Assembly: GCF_030936135.1 (NCBI RefSeq) | Contig: NC_082595.1 | Location: forward strand, 14,174,430 to 14,238,429 | DNA length: 64,000 nt | Direction of reading: 5' to 3' | Origin: Gavia stellata | Taxonomy: Eukaryota > Chordata > Aves > Gaviiformes > Gaviidae | Part shown: in pieces, positions 28,301-40,300 of the stretch | Layout of the letters: every line of letters begins with the position of its first letter | How positions within the stretch are numbered: position 1 is the stretch's first letter | Program-made: the position numbers and the translations under genes | Notes under the pieces: generated by a model | Told to the model about the DNA's origin: nothing | Seen by the model: the letters and a program-made list of their open reading frames with translations, nothing else | Database searches by the model: none

Positions 28301-29096
28301 GGAGTAATACACTTCCTGAAAAACCTCAAGCAATGATGAATAATATTTCCACAAATATCCAGTACCATAGATTGAATAGATCTGGTATGTCGATTTCCTA
28401 AACACCCATTGCATTCCTCTAAAATATATTTTTTGCTTACTGCTTTCTGGACAAGCCTGTGTTCTCTGGGGGTTTCTAAGGTCCACTGGTAGCTCTCTAA
28501 ATTATTACCACTGGTGACATATAAACTTGCAGAAGTTCATTTCAGTCCTGTGCTTTAAAAAAGAAAAAAAAGAAAGTAGGCTTTGTTTTCCTAGTTTCTT
28601 TTCCATAATCTTAAGGAATTAACGATCCATTTTGCTTCTTGAAAGGCCCTGACTTCATGTTTGTGAAACAGTAGTTTCTGTTGGGTAATTCTGATTTCTG
28701 TTTTTAAAACACAGGCAGTGTTAACATTTCTGTGTGTTCATAGGGAGCCTGATTTCTCAAACTGAACGTCTAAAGATCCCACCCAAAATTTCTTCTACCC
28801 TAGAAAGCAAGTATCTAGGCATAAATAAATAAATAAAATCTATCTCCCTATGTGAGAGTAAATGTGACAAAATGTATGGCACTTCTAGTATAATTTTGTT
28901 AAAAAACATATGGTACATTTTTTCTACAGTGAAAAATGTTCATGCTTTAAATGTTTAGATGGCTACTGTATGTATCTTATTGCTATTAATAATGACATTA
29001 GATTAATATGTATGTATGTTTCTGTTTTAGGAACTTGAACAATACAAAAGAAATGCCTCTAAATCCTGGAAAGAAATGGATTTTGACCCTGATTGA
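7392..29096 (+). CDS. DYNC2LI1: Cytoplasmic dynein-2 light intermediate chain 1 (complete, 13 exons)
   Basis: Coding exons: 7392-7405, 8181-8298, 9563-9597, 10014-10083, 11098-11186, 13368-13554, 16049-16117, 17475-17552, 19127-19203, 19558-19628, 20077-20174, 22126-22218, 29031-29096. All introns are GT-AG, phases join, and the sum is 1065 nt, or 354 aa; the human protein is about 351. The product binds the dynein-2 heavy chain and helps drive retrograde intraflagellar transport in cilia. It has a degenerate Ras-like GTPase fold: P-loop GNKNGGKT at residues 40-47 (split by intron 2), WELGGG at 87-92 in place of a normal DxxG, and SKYD at 188-191. The acidic, charged C-terminus (...[11 protein letters not shown]) closes the family pattern. 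The start ATG has a purine at -3 and sits in the CpG island. Intron 12 is unusually long at 6.8 kb. Identification is firm from end-to-end similarity. Confidence 0.97.
22219..29030 (+). other. DYNC2LI1: DYNC2LI1 intron 12 (6.8 kb)
   Basis: The longest intron in the window. It is AT-rich, with simple runs such as poly-A near 24890-24910, (AAAAC)n near 28262-28278 and (AAAT)n near 28824-28840. I see no exon-like frame with good splice sites and no recognisable mobile element. Confidence 0.7.
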
Positions 29097-29770
29097 TGAA
29101 CTGCTATAGGTGTCTTCAGTTTAACATTTACAAGATTTTTTAATTGTTTTAACATTACACTAGCAATTTAATCTGATGCAGTTGCAAATATACAATATCA
29201 AAGTACAAAAATAATATTTATTAAGCATTCCTGTTATTATTTGTAATCAAAATTGCTGTTTATTCATTCAGTCCAAAATTAAGTATATCTTGGTACTGCC
29301 ACAGAGTTATAAAAAGTGTGGAGAAAGGAATTCTAGACTGTTCAGAGATGGGTTTGAATACGAAGATTGGAATTAGTCAGTTCTACCTATTTTATAATTT
29401 ATAACACAACATTTGATTTATTTTTTAATGCTTCCACCCTAAACAGGTATTTAAATATAAACAAGTTTTCACACTCAAAATATGAAACTGCATAGTAAAG
29501 TATGCTAGGCATTCTTTTCCTGGTTCCTTGCATATATAATTCAAAAGCAAAGCTTAAGAATGTATTTGCATCATTGTTTGATGTATTTGAATAGGATAGT
29601 TCTACAAAAAGTGGCAGAATAAAGTGGAATTAAAACCAGGTTTGACCTGATCTAAAATTCAGAAGTTTGCTTTATCTCTGTTTCAGTATCATACAGTTTA
29701 ATACAGGAATTATTTCTTGCAGTGCATAATGTTGTAATAAATTTGCCCAGAATTCAGAAGATGACATTTC
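29097..29770 (+). other. DYNC2LI1: Probable DYNC2LI1 3' UTR
   Basis: AT-rich noncoding sequence after the TGA stop. Two AATAAA hexamers, 29618-29623 and 29736-29741, are candidates for the polyadenylation signal. The end point is inferred. Confidence 0.55.
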
Positions 29771-31323
29771 TGTCAAATATTCAAATGCTAGGAAATCAGT
29801 CTAATCAATTTGACAGATATTTGGTTAGTGCTGGAAGTATAATTGGTTCACATGGTGCCTAAGCTGGTGGAATGCTAGCCTAAGCTAGATACAGCTTTTT
29901 GTCTACGGACATCCTCACTATTATGAGGTGGCCTGAGTGTTTTGAGAATATGCAAGACAAGATCTAGATTAAAGCCAGAGATGTCTCTTGAGAGCTAATA
30001 CTTGTTGTTAGAGAACAGAGGTCTGAACAGTCACTTGGCAGACCAGACCTTAAGAACGTTCCTTGATGAGCAACCCTACATGCACATAAAAATGGGAAAG
30101 AAACTAATGTAGTATCTTTCCAGTTCTTTAAAATTATTTGTTATTTTTAAGATATTTGTTCATCAAATGTTTTTCTGATGTAACAGTTTTATCTTAGAAT
30201 ATTATACATAAAGATACTAGAAAAAAAAAGTCTTGGCCTCGCACTTAAGTGAAGAACTTGCATTAACTTGAGGATTTCAAATTCTTTGTTACAAAGTGCA
30301 TCAACTCAAAGCTATCAAATTAAACTAATTATATTATTATGGAATTTTAAGATAGAAATATACTTAACCTCCTTCAAGAAAGCTGTAGCTATCCCTCTCT
30401 AATAAATAATTTCTTCACTGAACAGGCAAAGTAAGTTATAAAATTTAGGAATTCTGTGTCTGTTAGGCTTTCAATTTTGAGGTACTTATATTGATTATAT
30501 AGATAAATTAGACTCTTTGGCATGTTAGCGAGCCCATGAGAATAATTTCCAAAGATGCAAACTACATCACTTCTAAGAACTGGCAAACAACTTTCATATA
30601 TTTTTTCCTCTAGCTAAATCGACATTTTATTAACAAACAAAAATTTGTTCCAGTAATTCACAAACTGCTTCCAAAACAAGATTTAGAACTTGATAATGAA
30701 AAGAAGGAATATAAATAACATAATTGTCTTCTCTGATTTACCATCATTTACAAGACAGAAACATGTTGGGTAACTTTTATATTGCTTAAAGATCCTATAC
30801 TTATTGCTTGTAAAGTATGGATAAGATTGAAGTGGAGTGATTTCTTGATTGTGTCTTTATTTACACGTATTTTCTTTGTTCCATTTCTACAAATCCCCAA
30901 AATGGCATCAAAACAAAGCATAGGAGTTAAAATACAAGATTTACTAGCAATTATACCACTCTGCTTGGTGATGGTTAAAAAAAAAAAAGTGTGAAAAAGG
31001 TTAGAGCACCATCAATACATTGTTAAAGATTGACAGCAACAGCTGACTAAATTAAATTCAAAAGTCCTTTAAAACACATAATACTGTTGATTATGGCTGA
31101 TTTGGGAGTGGGGTGGGAATACCAATAGCAGTAAGCCATTCGCACTTTTAAGAGAACATTGGTTTTCAAGATGGAAAACATCCAGTTAGAAACAACCGTG
31201 AGAAGATGAATGTGCTTCTATATGTATAATCACTTAAATTCTATCTAAAATCCATCAATTTAAACCTTCAACCATAATCAAGATAAAAGTGTATTATTAG
31301 ACATTGTTAGCACTGCTACTTTT
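29771..31323. other. Convergent intergenic region and probable ABCG5 3' UTR
   Basis: Between the converging 3' ends of DYNC2LI1 and ABCG5. On the minus strand AATAAA occurs at 30856-30861 and 30626-30631, so the ABCG5 3' UTR may reach about 30.6 kb. No coding sequence is recognisable. Confidence 0.5.
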
Positions 31324-31328
31324 TTATT
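31323..31328 (-). promoter_or_regulatory. AATAAA hexamer overlapping the ABCG5 stop codon
   Basis: The last sense codon CAA and stop TAA, followed by A, spell AATAAA. If this polyadenylation signal is used, the transcript would have a 3' UTR of only about 10-30 nt. Weaker evidence favours downstream signals at 30856-30861 and 30626-30631. Confidence 0.4.
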
Positions 31329-34300
31329 GCCTGCCAATAATTCTCTCTCTTATTTTGAAGCTCAGAATTGCTATAATGGCAAGTCCTGGTAGAAAAGCAT
31401 AGAGTATTAAGAAATCGATTGTGAACCGGGACAATGCACCAGGAAAGTTTTTTTCAATGAACTGAATGCCATGAGAGAAAATACATGCTGCATTAATTGC
31501 AGTGGAACTGTTGGCTCCACCTGTCAAAAGAAAAAATTAATTTCTTTAGTAGGTGAATCAGGAAAATGAAAACTCAGGCTTCAGTATCTAGCTCATACAT
31601 TTAATATACCTAGCCCTAATGCTATTTTAATGAGGAACTATACCCACTGCAGTATTTCCCATCATTTTGGAATGAGAACAGACAAGTCACATGTTCCTGC
31701 AGTTAACCTATGCCATATTTTTTGAAGGGAAGAATAAAGGGTCACTAGGAGCTTTCTGTTTTGTTCATGCCAAACAAAAGAAGATTTATGGCTTCTCAGG
31801 CACATTATCTGGAAGGGCCTCAAGAAGCAGGTTGCCCAGAGTGGTAGACTTACAGTGTTCATATTTGTTGAGTGCTTCCAAAATTCAAGAAATGGAGACT
31901 GTCTGAAGGGCACATTAAAAATCAGCTGCTTATTATTACTACCGAAGTCATGGATTCATTTTCTAACATTTGCCATCTATGCTCTTGTAATAAAGAGGGA
32001 CAGGAGAGATTAATGGATGAAGAATATATAGCCTTGTAGAGGAGGAGCACAGACCTGGCTACAAAGCCCAAAATATCTTAGAGTAGGTCCAAAGCTGTAA
32101 GTTTTTACCCCCATTGATGGATGCTAGCTACTAACCCTGCTGACCTGGTTGATTCTAATGTCTTGGCAGTTATCTGGCTCACAGCCTGACAGATCCAAGC
32201 TGCTTAATGTATGCCATGGTAACGTATTTAGACTGAAGCCTCACTAGTATGAGAGGAAACATCTGGTCAGGTGTTACCTGTCAGTGTTCCCTGCACTCAT
32301 GTTTGATCTTCTATTATGCAAATCTATTGATCTTCTATTTGTGTAACACTGCTCCGATAAGCATATAACAGGCTGCTAAGTTTACCTTCCAAAATGCCCC
32401 CACAGGCGGGATTAAAGAACAGGTGAAGAAGAGAAAGATGAAAAACTGAAAGAAGGAGAAATGGTTGCAAAAGGGAGTCAAACTTTTGTCTTGCTTGCTG
32501 ATATGGCGTTACAGTACATATTTACTAATTAATAAGCTTTTTTAAAGAAGTTATCTTTGACTTATCAAGATACTTTTATTGTATGTAGAAGGAAAATAAG
32601 CATCGACATCTCATTAAAATTATTTACAATGGATTTAAAGGCTTTTTTTTTTCTTAAACACTTACCACATGTGAAGTTTAAGCCATAAAATTCATTGACT
32701 ATAAGAACCTCACTGCTGTATTTTTGAAAGGTAAGATAACTGAGTATTTTAAAAGGTGTTGGCATTTCTTCGATGGTCCTTAAAGAAACAGAGAAGTTAA
32801 ATTGGCTTTTGCTACATTCCAAGAGCCAGTTCTAACCCAAATTAAAACAAGCTCTCATCTTTGGTCATAGCCTGTTACAGAAACAGTTCTTGGCTGTACG
32901 TGTAGGGTTTTCAACCATAAAGTCTTTTTTAGTGCTAAATGAGGAGACAACCATGAAGGCTGTCTCTGACTTTGGTACAGTGTCATAACATTCAGCCCTG
33001 ACTTGTTTAGGGATGCTCACAAATAATTCTATGAAGTTGTTTGCTATTCACATTGCAGTGATAAACTGAAAATGACAAGACCCAATATGAACCTTAGCTG
33101 CAAAAATGTGTTGCACCCAAAGTAAGAAACCACCCCCCCGTTCCATCTTCAAAAGCAAAAAAGACTGAATATCAATTCACTGGAACAATAACAACAAAAC
33201 AAAAATGAAGCAAAAATAACGAGAAGAGAAACAGAGTATGAAAATTTTGAAATAACATTATTCGACAAGACTGGGCAATTTCTGCACCTAAAATAGTGCA
33301 AGACTTTATAATTAAACAAACAAATGAACACAAAAACCAGCAACCCAAGTCTCAATGCTGTTTTTAATATCCTTCATTGCGTATGAAGTTTAATCAAAGA
33401 TATTCATAATATTAATTAGCAATGTCTCAACTGTAAAAAAAGGGTTAGAAACCAGTCTAATACTTTTTAAAAGTTATCATTAAGGCATTAGACTGTGGTA
33501 GCAGGAATAACTATCTTGCCACTATAAACATGCATCTTCCTGATATTAGGCAGGGACCAAATAATTAGATATTAACCTAGTTTTATTTGATAAGAAAGTA
33601 TTAGCTGAGATCTACTTTGAAGAGACAAAGCATCATCAACTTTGTGAAGACTCATGCTTTTCTTGAGGACAACTTGTTGTCATCTGTTGTTAGGCTTACT
33701 TCATTTTCATTGGAAAGATCTCAGGTGAGCATATCCTCTTTGCTCAACATCTCAAGAAAACTTCTTTTGACAATAACATATTTATTCTGGTATTTATTTC
33801 TGGAAAAAACAGTAATTTCAGTACTGACAAATACAAGGGGAAAACTGGTCAAATTTCATGCAATTACGATGCAAAAACATTTATTTGCACAGTAATGAGC
33901 ATGTGGATCATAATTTTCCTGCATATTTTCTACATTACTTTTTTATTTATTATTTTTATGTAGTTCAGTCTGCACAGGTAGAAAAAGTGTCTGAAAAGTT
34001 TAATGGCTAAACTAAGATAGATGAGAACCACCTTTTTTTAAACCATTATTCCCAGTGTTTAATGTCTGATAAGTTCCAGCAGTTATTAAAAGTTGTAGGA
34101 ACCTTTTTTTTGGTAGGCTCCTTTAATAAGGACAGCATTTCATGTTAATGTCAGCATAAGTAAAAGAATTCAGCTGAGCTGATAGATATTAATTGCTCAG
34201 TTTTATCTTCCATTTATTTGCAGAAAGTGGGGAAAAAAGTTAATGTCTTTTTTATTAAGTGTCTGGTTTGTGTGTTTAGTACAAGGTCTAACATGATTAG

Positions 34301-37300
34301 GTAGTTCTACCTCTGAGGGTTAACAGCTGCACTTTCTTTCCACTGCTACCTGTGCATTATTGTGCTTCTGCAATACAGACTGTTCATGAAACTCTTCTAT
34401 ATGTAGATTATTTTAACATTAACACCATAGTGAAATAAAACTTTTTCCTACCTTACTAGTCCTGTTCCCACTACCACACCTGCTGAATTAAGTAGCACCA
34501 CTCCGCTTTGGACTATATTTGGGTTTTGAACCATGCCAAGTATAACAAGTGTTAGTAGTTCACCAATTATATGAGACGCTAAGACAACAGCAAAGAAAAT
34601 TCCAAATCTGGAAGCATCAGGATACAACCCTGCAGTCCTGTACAAAAAATGAGCAAAAGAACACTTTAAAAACAGTGTTTGGGTACTAAACTTGGAATGT
34701 AACTTTTATTTTTGTTTTTATTTATTTTTTGCAATTACAGCTCATTAAGTGAACAGTTTATGCCTTAACGCTTAGTATGTTGTTTGGAGCCTTAACATAA
34801 AGGACATCCACTTAATATCATGACGTAAGTGCAGATACATTAGGTTTTCTCCATCTAGATAAAAAATAGTTATGTAAAGATGTAATTGTGTCATAAATCT
34901 GTGTTGCTTCAAGATAACCACTGTGGCTTTTACAATCCCTTGAGCTAATATCCTCCTCCTTTTAAAGTCTATGCAGTGGGAGTTATTTATGTAATACCCA
35001 TATTTAAAGAACATCTTTATGCAGATAATTAACAGATGGAATTTTGCACTTCTGATACTGTGTATACAAATGTAAAAATTTATATACTCATTTAAATGGA
35101 AGGCGAATTGAATTCACCACCCATGTAATTCATCCAAATGCAGTTTCCTCCATACTCCTGCACTCTTTAATACAACACGCTGTTCCCAGCTTTTCCCTAG
35201 CTCACCTAAGGAAAAAAGTCCTGTCCCCCCCAACCTGTACCAAAGATTAAAAAGTTAAGAGAGGCCAGCAATTGCTTGGCAAACTTAATTCAGCCTTACT
35301 GTGTATATGACAGATGACAAAACCTTTTATTACATGGTGACATATTACTCTTCTTCCAAAATACCTCAAACCAAACTTGCCTCATACCAGGTACAGACTG
35401 CATGCTTTGCTTAGCTAACAAGCAGCTATTCAACATTTTCTTTTCTTTTTCATTGCTTAATGCAAAGCCCTACATCTTTTTTTTAATCCACCATGTTCGA
35501 ACATGGTCTTAAAAAAGAAGTATTAATTTTCTTACAGGTTTTCTGTAGCATTCTTTGCATGTAATACCAAGATAATCTCTATTATAAATAGATGGCTGAA
35601 CACTGAATTCACATATGAAACATTCAATGAGCTAGCAGGTATTTAACAAACTTTAATCACAGGTTGGTGCAGAAGAAACAGCTCTCCAAAGTCCTATCAT
35701 GAACGATACACCTTCTCTGAAGTACTCTAATACTTTACATAGAGCTATGTAAATACAGACTAGTAAATCTGGGTAGGACTAGAAAGAGAAGAAACCCTAG
35801 AAGAGAACAAAAAAACCAACTCAGAAGAGAGACTATTACAGCAATAGAATGATAGGATAATATAAACTGTTAGAACATTTCCCAGAGGTATCTTTAGCTA
35901 GGAAAATATGCATAAACAGAGTACATTTACTTGATTGCAAAAGTGGCTGTATTTGTTCTTGTCCAGAGCTGCCTTGTGTCGGATCAGGTAAGAGTTTGGG
36001 TCTGTCTGACCCAAACTGTCTGACCCTACAAACACAAACTCTGAGAGAAATGGTTGGTAAGAACACATACCAGAGGCTATCAAAGCCTCTCCAAAAGTTA
36101 GTCCATCCAGGAAAGTTTAGTCCTGCACAGATACAATCTTAAAATTTCATAGAGAAACTGCTTGCCCTAAGAGGTCTAAGGGCAATATGAAATCACTGAC
36201 ACATCACTGATGGCTTCCAAACAACCACAAGACAGCAAAGATAGGCGGAGGCTAGTATCTGTAAACATTATCCATTAACCGGAATCACACTCTTTATTGT
36301 TGATTGTATGTGAAGCTACCAAAGCACAAGGGCAAAGTCTCTGCCCATACAAATTTCCTATTCATTAGGGAGTGAGCGTGACAAACAGTGGCTCATGATC
36401 TTCAGGAGCTCCACAAACCTTCCCCCATTGAGCCTGAAACGGTGCTTTCCAAATGGCTGCCTTCTCGGCAACCAGCTCACTAGCAGGCAGAAATGGAAGG
36501 GCTCTGGTGAGCACAGTGCATCCTCTAAACACTTAGTGGGAAGAGTAATTTCTGTTTGTCTGTGGAAAAGGACTTCTCAGGGAGCACTGCCTGAAGCAGG
36601 CGGCACTGATAGCTTGCAGAAATAAAAGCCCAGGTAGCTAAGGGGACAAAGAGAAAGATTACCTTGCTTGAACAAAACTTCAGTGCACTACACACCACTC
36701 CTTTCATAATTAGGAAAACAAAAAAACCAGAAAAAGCTTGAAGGACAGAAATTGGTCCTTACTACTTTGCTATTAGCTTACGCCAGCAGCCATGGACTGT
36801 ATTAAGTTCAGAATAAGCAAGTGGAAGGTGGGAAATCAATGGAACATCAATGAAGAAGAGTAGACCTATATGATAATAAGGCAATAAACAGATTAAATAT
36901 TTCATCATCCCATTCTGAGGTACTACTTCACAATGATGCGAGGAAATGTATGTACTGGGGGGAAAAAAGCAAGCTTTACAATCAAACCCTTTCTCCCATT
37001 ATCAGAAATCCACTTCAGTGCCTTTCTCTGGAGAGTGGAAGAGAGGGATCCAGATCTCATCACTTCCGTATGCTGTAGCTAAACCCCAAATGTCCTAGGA
37101 AATATGAAGCTTTGTTACTGTCACATACCTACTGTTGTCTTCCTGACTTTTTTTTTCTTGTTATTTCCTATCTTTCTAAATGCAATGTAAAATGACACTT
37201 CCTACTTTTGGTATGACACAAGAACGATAAATGTCCCAGGCCCATTAAAACTTCCAACTACCTAGAGAGCTGGTAACTTACTCACTCACTCAGGAAGTGT

Positions 37301-40300
37301 TTTAACACTGCCTGAAAGAGAAGGGTTAAAATTGTGCCATCTTCCCTTAAGCTTTCTCTGTAATCGTTCTGAGAGATAATAGCAGGAAGACATGCCAGGA
37401 GGCCTGTTGCTGACATGGGAATTGAAACTGGTAACAAAAAGAAAACGACAAGCCAACAGATGGTACAAGTGCTTACCAGTATATAAAGGTGCTGAAAATT
37501 GCCACGCTGATGACACTGAAGGGCAGGAAATGTACTATATAAGCTAAAAGCATTTGCCACTTCTTATACAAGCCATCTTTACTTTCTTGGTCACTGATAG
37601 CACGTAAAGGTGGGACTGGATTAAATATAAAAAATAAATTAAATCACCATTGAATAAAGAGACCAAGACTTGTTGCAAGCAAAAATCACCTGAAGCACAG
37701 AGACAACTTTGAGAATGTATCAGAAACATTCTGTCTAAACCAGTCTGATCACCTTCTCCCCCAGTATAAATGCAAAACACACTCCCTGCAGATTGCAAAA
37801 GTTGGTAAGCTTAATGAAAGAGGCCTAATTAGGCAGCATGCAGGCCAGCCTTCTCTTTTTGCAGATGCAAATTAAAGACATGAAAAAACTGCCGTCACTG
37901 GGTAATTTCTTGAGGTGCTCTGACCCCATGGTGATGACAGCAGTGTATGTTCCCTACACAAGCAGAACAGTTTTTAGGGCTGTAAATAGAAACTACTGTT
38001 GGTCTTAGTATGGCAGCTGTAAGAGAAACACCCGCTAAGAAAAATGTAATCATCACATAATACTCTTAAATCTAACTATCCTTAATTGCTGTCAAAGCTG
38101 TTTCGTACTTTCATCCTTTCCATGTCTTTGGTTTTGATCTCACTTCAGATGTTAACTACAGACCTAGACTTTGTCCTGCCTTTATAATGCTACACGCAGG
38201 CACGTTAAGGGCTCTTGCACAGTTCAGAATAAAGCCTCCATACACAGGCCAGCTGCAAAAAGGGAGAGGCAGGGATCAGGGCATATTCCTTCATTAAGTG
38301 CAGTGAACCTGGAGCCCCTCTGATGGGCTAATCTTTTTCTGTGGTGCAAAGCTTCCTGTTGCTTCGCCTTTGAATTTCATGCTTCTGTATCAGTTCTGAC
38401 ATTCTTAAAACTGTTAAGATCCTTTAAATGACTACCTTCAAAAAACACTTTTCCCTATTTACAAAATAGTGGCAGCAATACCTGCTGCTGCACGTAATAC
38501 AGGACAGAAACTCACAAAGGGCAACAGCATTGAGCATCCCTGTGTAGGGGGGGGCACTCACACACTGGTAGACAAGCCCCACACGGTCCTGCACAGCTCC
38601 TTTTACCAGGTCATTCCTTAGTCTAAGAAGGAAAAGTGCTACAAACAAGCCAAATAACAGATTCTGGAGGAGACGCATGATGATGCCCATCTTATCTCTG
38701 GAGAAGTTTCTTGTCGTCCTCCTGATAATGAAACAAAACAACAACAATATACTTGTTGGCTATGACTGACCACATGTTGGTAGGGTATTTAGCTTTGAAC
38801 AAATCTTATACACACAGTGTCCACAAACAGGTAATATATTAAAAAAGACAGAGACAAGTACGGTGGTAGACCAAAATAACCAAGAAAGTGCATTTATATA
38901 TGGAGGGAAAACCCCAAAAGATTAGTGGATAAGAAAAAAGATGTTTCTTTTAAAAAAAAGGAAAAAAAAAAAAAAAAAGGGACTCTTACCGTAAAAGAAT
39001 CCATAATTTGTAAAAGGCACTGGGTGAGTCTTTGTTTTTGAATGGTATTGGTGGCAGCTCTTTCATACACTTTGTTCTTTCAATGGCTGCCAGTACTTTG
39101 CTAAAGATCTCCGAGTTTTTGTAGGCTGATACAATCACCTGAACCCTACTATAGGTTTCGAGTTCACGTTCCTTGCTTCTGGTGTCCACAGATGTCAGAT
39201 CCACTGTAAATTTACAAAGTGTTTACTATATACACACATCACTTTCCCTTCACACCTCTTCCTGCCCTCGCAATTAACATGTCTTTTTCTCTATTCTAAA
39301 ATCTGCAAAGAAGAAAAGGTCCATTGACATTATTCAAGGTTTCTTTTACTCCTCCCTTCTGTTAGAAGCAACATGAATGAATAACTGTGCAGCCACAATA
39401 AATCTCTGTGTTTTCTGGCCTCTGTAGGATCCTGAAGTTTGAGTCCTTTACCTGGAAATGCAAGGACCGAGTGGTGTGCTGGTGAGACCTTTAGCGTTCT
39501 TCCAGAGCACAGAGCTGTGCCACCGGTGAAGTGCTACTGCTGCCAAGAGCAAGACAGAGCACCAGCTGAGGATGAACACTGATGAGAAAGAGAGATGACT
39601 TCCTGGTCATGTATTTCTCAGGTTTTCAGGCAAACGCTCAGACATGGCTCCCTGATTCGCCCTTGTCCTCTGCCTGCTCCTCCTTAACCATGAGCTTTAT
39701 TTTTCAGTTAGTTTGAGCTCATGCTGCAGAGACACTGCTCTTCTCTACTTGAGCTGTTACTGCATTGTTCCACTGGGTTTCACCCACCTCCTTCTCAGAC
39801 ATACTTCTGTTTTAATGTGAAGTCAGAGGCTGTTCAGCAGGCCAAATTCCCCTAGGAGGCTCAGCCCAAGCTGAAGAAAATATTACTTACTGCCGTGGAA
39901 CTTATAAAAAGGTAAATACTTTACAGAGTTGATGTTTCTTTCTAATAAGTCCACCTATACCTATTCCTGACACCAGCGATTCTTTTATTGGCAGATGGGA
40001 ACTTTGTGTGTGCTATTTGTACAAGTCATACGGATTCAGCAATAGTGCTAAAACGCATTAGAAATTTCCCTTTTCCCTAATAGTAATGAATTATCTATGG
40101 TTTCAAAATCTAGACTGTTCTCAGGAACAGCTGTTCTTATGGATTTTTATACTACTCTTTTACATCTGCTAAGATGTCTTTATCAGTTATTTATTCTTAA
40201 GCTTTCTGTCACCCTTAGATTTCAGTTTTCCAGTATTATGCTCAACTTCAAAATACAAATTGAACAAGAGAAAATGAGCCCTGTCCAAGATTCTTCATTT

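Noticed and set aside
38424-38515. Continuation of the ABCG5 exon 9 frame past its donor (CEFLSCITC...)
   Set aside because: The GTGAGT donor at 38515 and exon 10 ([12 protein letters not shown]...) give the expected ABCG5 sequence. The read-through peptide does not match.
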